From NCBI RefSeq assembly GCF_964204645.1, contig NC_134027.1, forward strand, positions 11,892,485 through 11,956,484: 64,000 nt of DNA, written 5' to 3'. The DNA comes from Tubulanus polymorphus (lineage: Eukaryota > Nemertea > Palaeonemertea > Tubulaniformes > Tubulanidae). Under the pieces are notes generated by a model. It saw only the letters and a program-made list of their open reading frames with translations, searched no databases and had not been told where the DNA came from. Both the position numbers and the translations under genes were made by a program. Below, in pieces: positions 37,036-48,970 of the stretch; position 1 is the first letter of the stretch; every line of letters starts with the position of its first letter.

Positions 37036-37150
37036 CTGGATCCAGTTCCACGGTTATGAGTTAGAGTTAACTCTGAGTTAAAATTAGTTCATTTTCAATG
37101 AGTTAACTCCGAGTCAAATCTTAACTCAGAACTGTGGAACTGGGTCCTGA
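37036..37150. mobile_element. 'CCAGTTCCAC' palindromic MITE, copy 3, in the first array unit
   Basis: It runs from ATCCAGTTCCACGGTTATGA to GAACTGTGGAACTGGGTC. The same point in the other units (for example near 38950) is uninterrupted, so this insertion is private to the leading, diverged unit. Confidence 0.82.
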
Positions 37151-38617
37151 TTGATTAAGTGGTCTCCTATACACAAGACGACACCATCCAGACAAGGAAG
37201 ATCTCACGGATTGAGAGAAACTTTTCCAGCGAATTTTCATTTCATTTTTCATAGAAATGTGTCAAACACCTCGAGCATATCAAATGAAAAGCATTTGTCA
37301 TACTTGTTCAAATTTATGATTGGTAGATTAGGTTGTTTAAGTGGTTCATGGCCTTGAAGCCATATATAGTGACAATTCTAATAACCGTGAAAAACAAAAT
37401 GGCTAATATCATTAAGACGAACAATGATTGATATCAATGATTTTCTATAAGTTACCCTCTTGTTGAGAAGGGCTTCAAAAATCAGTCTATAGACTCATCG
37501 AATGATCCTCTCCACGGAAATCTTTAGTAAAAGGCGAAAGATTTAAACGCGGTTGAAGAGAAACCAGAGTTGCCCCAGATTGCTCGTCGGAAAACTATTG
37601 CCGATAAATACGGTGTATATGCGTTCGTGATATGTCAAATTTTAACGGCTTGTTTTCCACGCGAAATTGGTACCAAAATATTCTATAGGTTTATCTGATT
37701 TTAGCTTGGATTCTATGGTACCACTTTCAATTCACATTTTACAATAAGGATGGAATTATGGCAAATTAAACAACATGTTGATGTCACACAGTTGCTGTCG
37801 TGCTTTCCGTGAGTACTCGGTAAATTCCGAAAATCACCGACGTGCTCGACGATGCAAGACGAGCTTAAATTTGAACCTGGCGCCCCGAAACGATTTAGAG
37901 GATAAATGTTACAGCTATTGTGTCGACGTTTGTTTCAGAAAGCATTCTTCATCATTCTTAGATGCCATTCCCGATGTATATATGCGTTGAAACTATGGGG
38001 AAGGATGACTGATATAGACATCCCAGACGTTTGTTGATGGAGATAGGCAAGTATCCAGTACTGGACTATAAAAGCGTCGTGAACGGTAAGCTTGTTCGTG
38101 CAGTATCCCAGCTTAACCTGCCGCCTCGTGATAGTAGTGTGTGCTGCATATATGATAGCCAATCAGTGTGTTGCATATGCTACGTACATCCTGATTGACT
38201 CACTGGTAAAACCCAGTTCTATACGCAGTAGAACGCGCGTATATTTTGCTAGATATTGCATTCGCGGAGATAGCGTCATTTCTCAGAATAAAAGGCTCTC
38301 ATAATAAAACCAGCACTTTTACGTATCCGAGTTTATATGTGCCGTCATAACCACGTCAACCCCTTCTGTTCAATGCAAGGTATGTGTACTTGAGGTTGGA
38401 TGTTTTTCCTGTTAAATTAGTCTTCCGTCCATTATCTCAGGCCCATATCTTAAGTTTTGAGGTGGTCATTTGCCGGACACTAAACGCTTTCGTGGGAACA
38501 GTACATAGAAGTCGCGCAGCAAAGGCATCTTTAACAAGACAACAAAATAAGTGCTATGTGCGACAAAATGAACGTTGTATTACAACCCTTCCGAGTGTGC
38601 TGCAGAAAAGTGTTCTC

Positions 38618-38704
38618 AGAATGACGTCACCAATTTTGGCGCGCATTCGCGAACGTCTCGTTGCTAGGGCGGTTATCACGGACTTTTCTCGCGATTGGAT
38701 AATG
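38618..38704 (+). promoter_or_regulatory. Promoter-like core of the 1.82-kb unit (example copy)
   Basis: In order it holds TGACGTCA (CRE-type palindrome, 38622-38629), TTTTGGCGCGC (E2F-like), CGTTGCTAGGGCGGTTAT and ATTGG (reverse CCAAT). The same block recurs with TGACGTCA at 40444, 42265 (truncated after it), 45164, 46984 and 49674, and as TGATGTCA at 36699. In the diverged leading unit the segment CGTTGCTAGGGCGGTTAT is unchanged while its surroundings vary. Function is inferred from motif content only. Confidence 0.35.
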
Positions 38705-41700
38705 ATATTTGGAAAAATTTTTACGAAATTACTATGCGCGCGTGTTTTAAAAATGCTTTTTATAGAATTTTAATTTTTTCCCTTAACCAACTCATGGCCC
38801 CTTTAATCATCTCCTTTAGATGAAGGTCACTAGAACCAGTGAAATAAACACTAGAGAACATTGTATGTTTGCTAGACTCTTTATAGAAAATAATGAATTA
38901 ATTTGTGAAGAAAGTATCAACTTTATCAAAATTAAAATCGTTAATAGCCCTGCCTGAAAAAAGTGGTCTCCTATACACAAGACGACACCATCCAGACTGA
39001 GAAGGTCTCACGGAATGAGAGAAACTTTTCCAGCGAGTTTTCATTTTTCATAGAGGTGTGACAAACATATCGTATCTCGAGCATATAAAATTAAAAGCAT
39101 TTTTCACACTTGTTCAAATTTATGATTCGTAGATTTGGTTGTTCAAGGGGTTCTTGCCTAGCAGCCATATAAAGTGACAATTCTAATAACCGTGAAAAAC
39201 AAAATGGCTAATATCATTAAGACGAACAATGATTAATGTCAATGATTTTCTATAAGTTACCCTCCTGTAGAGGAGGGCTTCAAAAATCAGTCTATTGACT
39301 CATCGAATGTTCCTCTCCACGGAAATCTTTAGTAAAAGGCGAAAGATTTAAACGCGGTTGAAGAGAAACCAGAGTTGCCCCAGATTGCTCGTCGGAGGTA
39401 TTCATACCTCGAAACTATTGCCGATAAATACGGTGTATATGCGTTCGTGATATGTCAAATTTTAACGGATTGTTTTCCACGCGAAATTGGTACCAAAATA
39501 TTCTATAGGTTTATCTGATTTAAGCTTGGATTCTATGGTACCACTTTCAATTCACATTTTACAATAAGGATGGAATTATGGCAAATTAAACAACATGTTG
39601 ATGTCACACAGTTGCTGTCGTGCTTTCCGTGAGTACTCGGTAAATTCCGAAAATCACCGACGTGCTCGACGATGCAAGACGAGCTTAAATTTGAACCTGG
39701 CGCCCCGAAACGATTTAGAGGATAAATGTTACAGCTATTGTGTCGACGTTTGTTTCAGAAAGCATTCTTCATCATTCTTAGATGCCATTCCCGATGTATA
39801 TATGCGTTGAAACTATGGGGAAGGATGACTGATATAGACATCCCAGACGTTTGTTGATGGAGATAGGCAAGTATCCAGTACTGGACTATAAAAGCGTCGT
39901 GAACGGTAAGCTTGTTCGTGCAGTATCCCAGCTTAACCTGCCGCCTCGTGATAGTAGTGTGTGCTGCATATATGATAGCCAATCAGTGTGTTGCATATGC
40001 TACGTACATTCTGATTGACTCACTGGTAAAACCCAGTTCTATACGCAGTAGAACGCGCGTATATTTTGCTAGATATTGCATTCGCGGAGATAGCGTCATT
40101 TCCCAGAATAAAAGGCTCTCATAATAAAACCAGCACTTTTACGTATCCGAGTTTATATGTGCCATCATAACCACATCAACACCTTCTGTTCAATGCAAGG
40201 TAAGTTTACTTGAGGTTGGATGTTTTTCCTGTTAAATTAGTCTTCCGTCCATTATATCAGGCCCGTATCTTAAGTTTTGAGGTGGTCATTTGCCGGAAAC
40301 TAAACGCTTTCGTGGGAACAGTATATAGAAGTCGCGCAGCAAAGGCATCCTTAATAGGACAACAAAATAAGTGCTATATTCGATAAAATGAACGTTGTAT
40401 AACAACCCTTCAGAGCGTGCTGCAGAAAAGTGTGTTCTCAGAATGACGTCACCAGTTTTGGTGCGTAGTCGCGAACGTCTCGTTGCTAGGGCGGTTATCA
40501 CGGACTTTTCTCGCGATTGGATAATGGTGTTTGAAAAAATTGTTCACGAAATTACTATGCGCGCGTGTTTTAAAAATGCTTTTTATAGAATTTTAATTTT
40601 TTCCCTTAACCAACACATGGCCCCTTTAATCATCTCCTTTAGATGAAGGTCACTAGAACCTGTGAAATCAACACTAGAGAACATTGTATGTTTGCTAGAC
40701 TCTTTATAGAAAATAATGAATTAATTTGTGAAGAAAGTATCAACTTTATCAAAATTAAAATCGTTAATAGCCCTGCCTGAAAAAAGTTGTCTCCTATACA
40801 CAAGACGACACCATCCAGACTGAGAAGGTCTCACGGAATGAGAGAAACTTTTCCAGTGAGTTTTCATTTTTCATAGAGGTTTGACAAACATATCGTATCT
40901 CGAGCATATAAAATCAAAAGCATTTTTCACACTTGTTCAAATTTATGATTCGTAGATTTGGTTGTTCAAGTGGTTCTTGCCTAGCAGCCATATATAGTGA
41001 CAATTCTAATAACCGTGAAAAACAAAATGGCTAATATCATTAAGACGAACAATGATTAATGTCAATGATTTTCTATAAGTTTCCCTCCTGTAGAGGAGGG
41101 CTTCAAAAATCAGTCTATTGACTCATCGAATGTTCCTCTCCACGGAAATCTTTAGTAAAAGGCGAAAGATTTAAACGCGGTTAAAGAGAAACCAGAGTTG
41201 CCCCAGATTGCTCGTCGGAGGTATTCATACCTCGAAACTATTGCCGATAAATACGGTGTATATGCGTTCGTGATATGTCAAATTTTAACGGCTTGTTTTC
41301 CACGCGAAATTGGTACCAAAATATTCTATAGGTTTATCTGATTTAAGCTTGGATTCTATGGTACCACTTTCAATTCACATTTTACAATAAGGATGGAATT
41401 ATGGCAAATTAAACAACATGTTGATGTCACACAGTTGCTGTCGTGCTTTCCGTGAGTACTCGGTAAATTCCGAAAATCACCGACGTGCTCGACGATGCAA
41501 GACGAGCTTAAATTTGAACCTGGCGCCCCGAAACGATTTAGAGGATAAATGTTACAGCTATTGTGTCGACGTTTGTTTCAGAAAGCATTCTTCATCATTC
41601 TTAGATGCCATTCCCGATGTATATATGCGTTGAAACTATGGGGAAGGATGACTGATATAGACATCCCAGACGTTTGTTGATGGAGATAGGCAAGTATCCA

Positions 41701-42283
41701 GTACTGGACTATAAAAGCGTCGTGAACGGTAAGCTTGTTCGTGCAGTATCCCAGCTTAACCTGCCGCCTCGTGATAGTAGTGTGTGCTGCATATATGATA
41801 GCCAATCAGTGTGTTGCATATGCTACGTACATCCTGATTGACTCACTGGTAAAACCCAGTTCTATACGCAGTAGAACGCGCGTATATTTTGCTAGATATT
41901 GCATTCGCGGAGATAGCGTCATTTCCCAGAATAAAAGGCTCTCATAATAAAACCAGCACTTTTACGTATCCGAGTTTATATGTGCCGTCATAACCACGTC
42001 AACCCCTTCTGTTCAATGCAAGGTAGGTTTACTTGAGGTTGGATGTTTTTCCTGTTAAATTAGTCTTCCGTCCATTATCTCAGGCCCATATCTTAAGTTT
42101 TGAGGTGGTCATTTGCCGGACACTAAACGCTTTCGTGGGAACAGTTCATAGAAGTCGCGCAGCAAAGGCATCTTTAACAAGACAACAAAATAAGTGCTAT
42201 ATGCGACAAAATGAACGTTGTATTACAACCCTTCAGAGTGTGCTGCAGAAAAGTGTTCTCAGAATGACGTCACCAATTTTTTG

Positions 42284-42490
42284 ATCTTAAAATAGGGATT
42301 GACCCTGTGATTTATTTGATTGGTAAATTTCGTTTGATTTTTTGATTTGGTGTCCCTTACAAACCCACCACACCTGCCGGGAAAGAAACAGGGGGTTTGA
42401 TTTTGAAATCGGAAATCGAAGTACAAATATAGTTGTGTGATCGGCGGTCGAGTTTACAGAATTTTTTGTTTAAATCGAAGTACATAATTT
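42284..42490 (-). repeat. 'taagggacac' dispersed repeat, copy 3 (empty of the nested MITE)
   Basis: On the minus strand it reads from CTTCGATTTAAACA through GTAAGGGACACCAAATC to AATCCCTATTTTAAGATC. It lacks the 139-bp MITE present in the 29921-30180 copy and so serves as its empty site. Confidence 0.85.
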
Positions 42491-43558
42491 GAAATTTTCG
42501 GTTCCGGTTCATTCAAACAATCATCCAAGCAGTCTGAACCGGCAAGCGACTGATTGGGGTTAATTTAGTTGGCTGCCTAATTTAATACATCAAGATTTAG
42601 GAAATAACTATATTACAAGGTTGAAGATCATTTTGTCAATTTTTAACATTTTTTTGGTCGTTTTCCACGTGTAAATAGTCCGAATGTTTATTGTAGCCTT
42701 TCCTCGGGTAGATGTTGGTGTAAAAATCCTCTAAGTTGATTGTCCCGCGTGCTGACTAGATAAAACGGAAGCACATTTTGAAAAGCAAATTATCCAGATG
42801 AGAGTTTGGTCCTGGTATCCGAAGTGTAGTTGTATGACATCGACGGTGCACGCTCCGATGAGGATAGGTTTCTCCGTCAAGGGGTGCAGTTGGTACTTCA
42901 CATCTGGTGCTGAGTTTGCCTAAAAGTAAAAGTTGTACACGGGGAGCAGTTTTGTGTTTCTAATATACAGTGCATAGTTAGGTCCGTGGATGCGTCGCGA
43001 TCAAACAGACAGTGCTATGCGCATTGATAGACCGTCAGTAAGAAAGCGACACAGGCACGCGAGTTTGATTAATACAATGATACATATGTACAGTCTTGAT
43101 CGGGTTTTATTTACAGGCATGATAAAAAAATTGCATGCCACTCTGGCGGCTATCTGACAGTGCTAGCGTAATGGAAGACCGTCAGTGATCACCAAGGCGG
43201 CACGCCCAGTTAATCATTTGTCACAATTAGGTTTTTTTTTTGGTAGGTCTTAATGAGACCGGTGTCAGGAGGCAACCTTCCAATCACCACTGCACAAAAA
43301 TAGACTGAGCTTGCTATCCTGAAGCCAAAACGGAGGCAGCTTTCCAGTTATCGCGGCAGTGAGACTGAGTTTACAGTCCAAAACCAGAAACAATAAGGTA
43401 TCTATGCGTATGTGATGATATAGGACAAAAGTGGTCAGACAGTTCTATGCGCATTGATAGACCGTCATCCCTGTTCATTCTAAATCAGAACATACCTCAA
43501 GTGTCAAAGTCAGGATATGTAGGTGTACTAAACTAATAAAAGGCGTTAGGTTAAGTAA

Positions 43559-44049
43559 TTAATAGACTACATCGATAGTGTCAATTGTGATTCTGTTTAC
43601 TGTATTTAGTCCGTTTACGTCTAGGTTTATAAATTTATTGTTAAGACTCCAAATATGAAGATTTCGTTGCAGTATTATTTCTTGGTTTATGCGATCTATA
43701 AGTGCGTTTTTGAAATAAATTATAGTGTTGATGCGACCAGAGCCCTGTTCTAGTTTGTAATGATTCTTGTACAAAATGAATTGTGCGAGAAATAAAAGAT
43801 AGTTCGCAAGTGTGCGTTTGAAAAAGTCTCTTTCTATTGTTTTGGTAATTCCTGTGTAGACGATGTCTCGAGTGATTCGTATAGGTGTGCCTATTATGCG
43901 TTCAAAGATTGGTTGTATGCGTGAATATAATTGTTGTGCTTCTGTGCATGAGTATACTACATGGTCATTTGTTGCCGCGCGTCCGCAAATTTTACAATTT
44001 GGATCAGTTTTTATTTTCCAAAGTACTAGTTTTGAAGCTGTTGCCAGAG
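43559..44049 (-). pseudogene. Non-LTR retrotransposon 3' end (C-terminal zinc knuckle region)
   Basis: The minus strand is open for about 160 codons. It starts near KLVLWKIKTDPNCKICGRAA and continues TNDHVVYSC, giving a Cys-x2-Cys-x7-His-x4-Cys knuckle. It then runs through a helical, Phe/Tyr-rich tail to a stop at 43559. This knuckle after the reverse transcriptase is typical of the C-terminus of CR1/L2-like LINE ORF2 proteins. The reverse transcriptase itself is absent, so the copy is 5'-truncated, as is usual for LINE insertions. Confidence 0.7.
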
Positions 44050-47000
44050 AAGAGAAACCAGAGAAAGATTTAAACGCGGTTGAAGAGAAACCAGAGTTGC
44101 CCCAGATTGCTCGTCGGAGGTATTCATACCTCGAAACTATTGCCGATAAATACGGTGTATATGCGTTCGTGATATGTCAAATTTTAACGGCTTGTTTTCC
44201 ACGCGAAATTGGTACCAAAATATTCTATAGGTTTATCTGATTTTAGCTTGGATTCTATGGTACCACTTTCAATTCACATTTTACAATAAGGATGGAATTA
44301 TGGCAAATTAAACAACATGTTGATGTCACACAGTTGCTGTCGTGCTTTCCGTGAGTACTCGGTAAATTCCGAAAATCACCGACGTGCTCGACGATGCAAG
44401 ACGAGCTTAAATTTGAACCTGGCGCCCCGAAACGATTTAGAGGATAAATGTTACAGCTATTGTGTCGACGTTTGTTTCAGAAAGCATTCTTCATCATTCT
44501 TAGATGCCATTCCCGATGTATATATGCGTTGAAACTATGGGGAAGGATGACTGATATAGACATCCCAGACGTTTGTTGATGGAGATAGGCAAGTATCCAG
44601 TACTGGACTATAAAAGCGTCGTGAACGGTAAGCTTGTTCGTGCAGTATCCCAGCTTAACCTGCCGCCTCGTGATAGTAGTGTGTGCTGCATATATGATAG
44701 CCAATCAGTGTGTTGCATATGCTACGTACATCCTGATTGACTCACTGGTAAAACCCAGTTCTATACGCAGTAGAACGCGCGTATATTTTGCTAGATATTG
44801 CATTCGCGGAGATAGCGTCATTTCCCAGAATAAAAGGCTCTCATAATAAAACCAGCACTTTTACGTATCCGAGTTTATATGTGCCGTCATAACCACGTCA
44901 ACCCCTTCTGTTCAATGCAAGGTATGTTTACTTGAGGTTGGATGTTTTTCCTGTTAAATTAGTCTTCCGTCCATTATCTCAGGCCCATATCTTAAGTTTT
45001 GCGGTGGTCATTTGCCGGACACTAAACGCTTTCGTGGGAACAGTACATAGAAGTCGCGCAGCAAAGGCATCTTTAACAAGACAACAAAATAAGTGCTATG
45101 TGCGACAAAATGAACGTTGTATTACAACCCTTCCGAGTGTGCTGCAGAAAAGTGTTCTCAGAATGACGTCACCAATTTTGGCGCGCATTCGCGAACGTCT
45201 CGTTGCTAGGGCGGTTATCACGGACTTTTCTCGCGATTGGATAATGATATTTGGAAAAATTTTTACGAAATTACTATGCGCGCGTGTTTTAAAAATGCTT
45301 TTTATAGAATTTTAATTTTTTCCCTTAACCAACACATGGCCCCTTTAATCATCTCCTTTAGATGAAGGTCACTAGAACCAGTGAAATAAACACTAGAGAA
45401 CATTGTATGTTTGCTAGACTCTTTATAGAAAATAATGAATTAATTTGTGAAGAAAGTATCAACTTTATCAAAATTAAAATCGTTAATAGCCCTGCCTGAA
45501 AAAAGTGGTCTCCTATACACAAGACGACACCATCCAGACTGAGAAGGTCTCACGGAATGAGAGAAACTTTTCCAGCGAGTTTTCATTTTTCATAGAGGTG
45601 TGACAAACATATCGTATCTCGAGCATATAAAATTAAAAGCATTTTTCACACTTGTTCAAATTTATGATTCGTAGATTTGGTTGTTCAAGGGGTTCTTGCC
45701 TAGCAGCCATATAAAGTGACAATTCTAATAACCGTGAAAAACAAAATGGCTAATATCATTAAGACGAACAATGATAAATGTCAATGATTTTCTATAAGTT
45801 ACCCTCCTGTAGAGGAGGGCTTCAAAAATCAGTCTATTGACTCATCGAATGTTCCTCTCCACGGAAATCTTTAGTAAAAGGCGAAAGATTTAAACGCGGT
45901 TGAAGAGAAACCAGAGTTGCCCCAGATTGCTCGTCGGAGGTATTCATACCTCGAAACTATTGCCGATAAATACGGTGTATATGCGTTCGTGATATGTCAA
46001 ATTTTAACGGCTTGTTTTCCACGCGAAATTGGTACCAAAATATTCTATAGGTTTATCTGATTTAAGCTTGGATTCTATGGTACCACTTTCAATTCACATT
46101 TTACAATAAGGATGGAATTATGGCAAATTAAACAACATGTTGATGTCACACAGTTGCTGTCGTGCTTTCCGTGAGTACTCGGTAAATTCCGAAAATCACC
46201 GACGTGCTCGACGATGCAAGACGAGCTTAAATTTGAACCTGGCGCCCCGAAACGATTTAGAGGATAAATGTTACAGCTATTGTGTCGACGTTTGTTTCAG
46301 AAAGCATTCTTCATCATTCTTAGATGCCATTCCCGATGTATATATGCGTTGAAACTATGGGGAAGGATGACTGATATAGACATCCCAGACGTTTGTTGAT
46401 GGAGATAGGCAAGTATCCAGTACTGGACTATAAAAGCGTCGTGAACGGTAAGCTTGTTCGTGCAGTATCCCAGCTTAACCTGCCGCCTCGTGATAGTAGT
46501 GTGTGCTGCATATATGATAGCCAATCAGTGTGTTGCATATGCTACGTACATCCTGATTGACTCACTGGTAAAACCCAGTTCTATACGCAGTAGAACGCGC
46601 GTATATTTTGCTAGATATTGCATTCGCGGAGATAGCGTCATTTCCCAGAATAAAAGGCTCTCATAATAAAACCAGCACTTTTACGTATCCGAGTTTATAT
46701 GTGCCGTCATAACCACGTCAACCCCTTCTGTTCAATGCAAGGTAGGTTTACTTGAGGTTGGATGTTTTTCCTGTTAAATTAGTCTTCCGTCCATTATCTC
46801 AGGCCCATATCTTAAGTTTTGAGGTGGTCATTTGCCGGACACTAAACGCTTTCGTGGGAACAGTTCATAGAAGTCGCGCAGCAAAGGCATCTTTAACAAG
46901 ACAACAAAATAAGTGCTATATGCGACAAAATGAACGTTGTATTACAACCCTTCAGAGTGTGCTGCAGAAAAGTGTTCTCAGAATGACGTCACCAATTTTG

Positions 47001-48128
47001 GCGCGCATTCGCGAACGTCTCGTTGCTAGGGCGGTTATCACGGACTTTTCTCGCGATTGGATAGTGATATTTGGAAAAATTTTTACGAAATTCCTATGCG
47101 CGCGTGTTTTAAAAATGCTTTTTATAGAATTTTAATTTTTTCCCTTAACCAACACATGGCCCCTTTAATCATCTCCTTTAGATGAAGGTCACTAGAACCA
47201 GTGAAATAAACACTAGAGATCATTGTATGTTTGCTAGACTCTTTATAGAAAATAATGAATTAATTTGTGAAGAAAGTATCAACTTTATCAAAATTAAAAT
47301 CGTTAATAGCCCTGCCTGAAAAAAGTGGTCTCCTATACACAAGACGACACCATCCAGACTGAGAAGGTCTCACGGAATGAGAGAAACTTTTCCAGCGAGT
47401 TTTCATTTTTCATAGAGGTGTGACAAACATATCGTATCTCGAGCATATAAAATTAAAAGCATTTTTCACACTTGTTCAAATTTATGATTCGTAGATTTGG
47501 TTGTTCAAGGGGTTCTTGCCTAGCAGCCATATAAAGTGACAATTCTAATAACCGTGAAAAACAAAATGGCTAATATCATTAAGACGAACAATGATTAATG
47601 TCAATGATTTTCTATAAGTTACCCTCCTGTAGAGGAGGGCTTCAAAAATCAGTCTATTGACTCATCGAATGTTCCTCTCCACGGAAATCTTTAGTAAAAG
47701 GCGAAAGATTTAAACGCGGGTGAAGAGAAACCAGAGTTGCCCCAGATTGCTCGTCGGAGGTATTCATACCTCGAAACTATTGCCGATAAATACGGTGTAT
47801 ATGCGTTCGTGATATGTCAAATTTTAAAGGCTTGTTTTCCACGCGAATTTGGTACCAATATATTCTATAGGTTTATCTGATTTTAGCTTGGATTCTATGG
47901 TACCACTTTCAATTCACATTTTTACAAGAAGGTTGGAATTATGGCAAATTAAACAACATGTTGATGTCACACAGTTGCTGTCGTGCTTTCCGTGAGTACT
48001 CGGTAAATTCCGAAAATCACCGACGTGCTCGACGATGCAAGACGAGCTTAAATTTGAACCTGGCGCCCTGGAACGATTTAGAGGATAAATGTTACAGCTA
48101 TTGTGTCGACGTTTGTTTCAGAAAGCAT

Positions 48129-48970
48129 CAGAGGCGGATCCAGACCGTATTAGCCGTATTGCCCAATACGGTCTAGAATTTTTAAGTGCCCTTCGAAATT
48201 TCACCGGCAATATTTTTGACGGCATTATTTCAGCAACCGCTTATTCCGTGTCCGTAATCCGGGCATAATTATAAAATTAATTGGTATATACTGCTGCCGA
48301 GAAAGTGAGGAGAGATAATCATATTTGTAAAGCCTTTAATCATGATAAATTAAAAAGGGAACTTTCCTTTTGCAAGGGGCACTCATGCTTTAGATGAGGG
48401 CACCTTGTCCTTGCCTTTTCAGGGAGGGCTAAAGGGGCACTCGTACTTTAGAAGAGGGCACTATACGCGGAAAATGTTGAAGAAAAGGGCACTTTTTTGC
48501 CTAATTTTTAAAATTTTAGGGGCACTTTTGGTTTGGAAGATGGCACACGACATAAGGATAAATGTGAAGACGAGGCAATTTTGCCGATTGTTAACAATGA
48601 AGGGGCACTTAGCCGTATTCTGTATACTTGTTAAGGGGCACTTTTAAAGATTATAGGGGCACTAGGCGAAGTTGGCGACAACCATTCTTTCATGGGTTCG
48701 CCAGCTTCATTTTTTATCCGCATCTGTTGAAATCTTGTCTCGAATTCGTTTATTCTGGATTGCTCTGCTAGCCTCTAGAAGCCCTCTAAAAGCCTTTAAA
48801 TGGTACCATATTTTCAAAATTTTCTGGGGGTAGGCCCCCAGAACCCCCTCTAAGGACTTCGCGCCATCGGCGCTCGCATTGACCTGGATACTGGGTGTGC
48901 CCTAAGATCAGAAAGGTGCCCTTAAATTTCCTTCCAATACTGTCTACTCATCCCCCTGGATCCGCCCCCG
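48129..48970. mobile_element. hAT-type non-autonomous element, 842 bp, in an array unit
   Basis: The left end CAGAGGCGGATCCAG and right end CTGGATCCGCCCCCG are terminal inverted repeats of the common hAT form CAGGGGCGGATCCAG. AGCAT flanks both sides (48124-48128, 48971-48975); the same site in the other units is uninterrupted. The interior repeats GGGGCACTT-like words. No transposase frame. The 5-bp flank match is shorter than the usual 8 of hAT. Confidence 0.87.

Larger units (their letters stand above)
42284..44062. mobile_element. Insertion/rearrangement inside the array
   Basis: The unit starting at 41418 breaks off after 866 bases and unit sequence resumes about 254 bases before 44317. 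About 700 bases of unit are missing and 1779 foreign bases are present. The foreign part begins with a 'taagggacac' repeat (42284-42490, minus) and ends with a LINE 3' coding region (minus). In between are two copies of CTATGCGCATTGATAGACCG (43013 and 43446) and a diverged third. Confidence 0.8.

Noticed and set aside
37775-37990. 71-codon frame repeated in every array unit as a protein gene
   Set aside because: It is broken in the diverged copy at 54757-55123, overlaps frames of 70-75 codons on both strands, and repeats only because the DNA repeats. I keep it as an open question in the findings but not as a CDS.
38384-38773. 127-129 codon frame in array units
   Set aside because: Small indels destroy it in the units near 40200 and 49420 and in the leading unit, and it runs through the promoter-like core.
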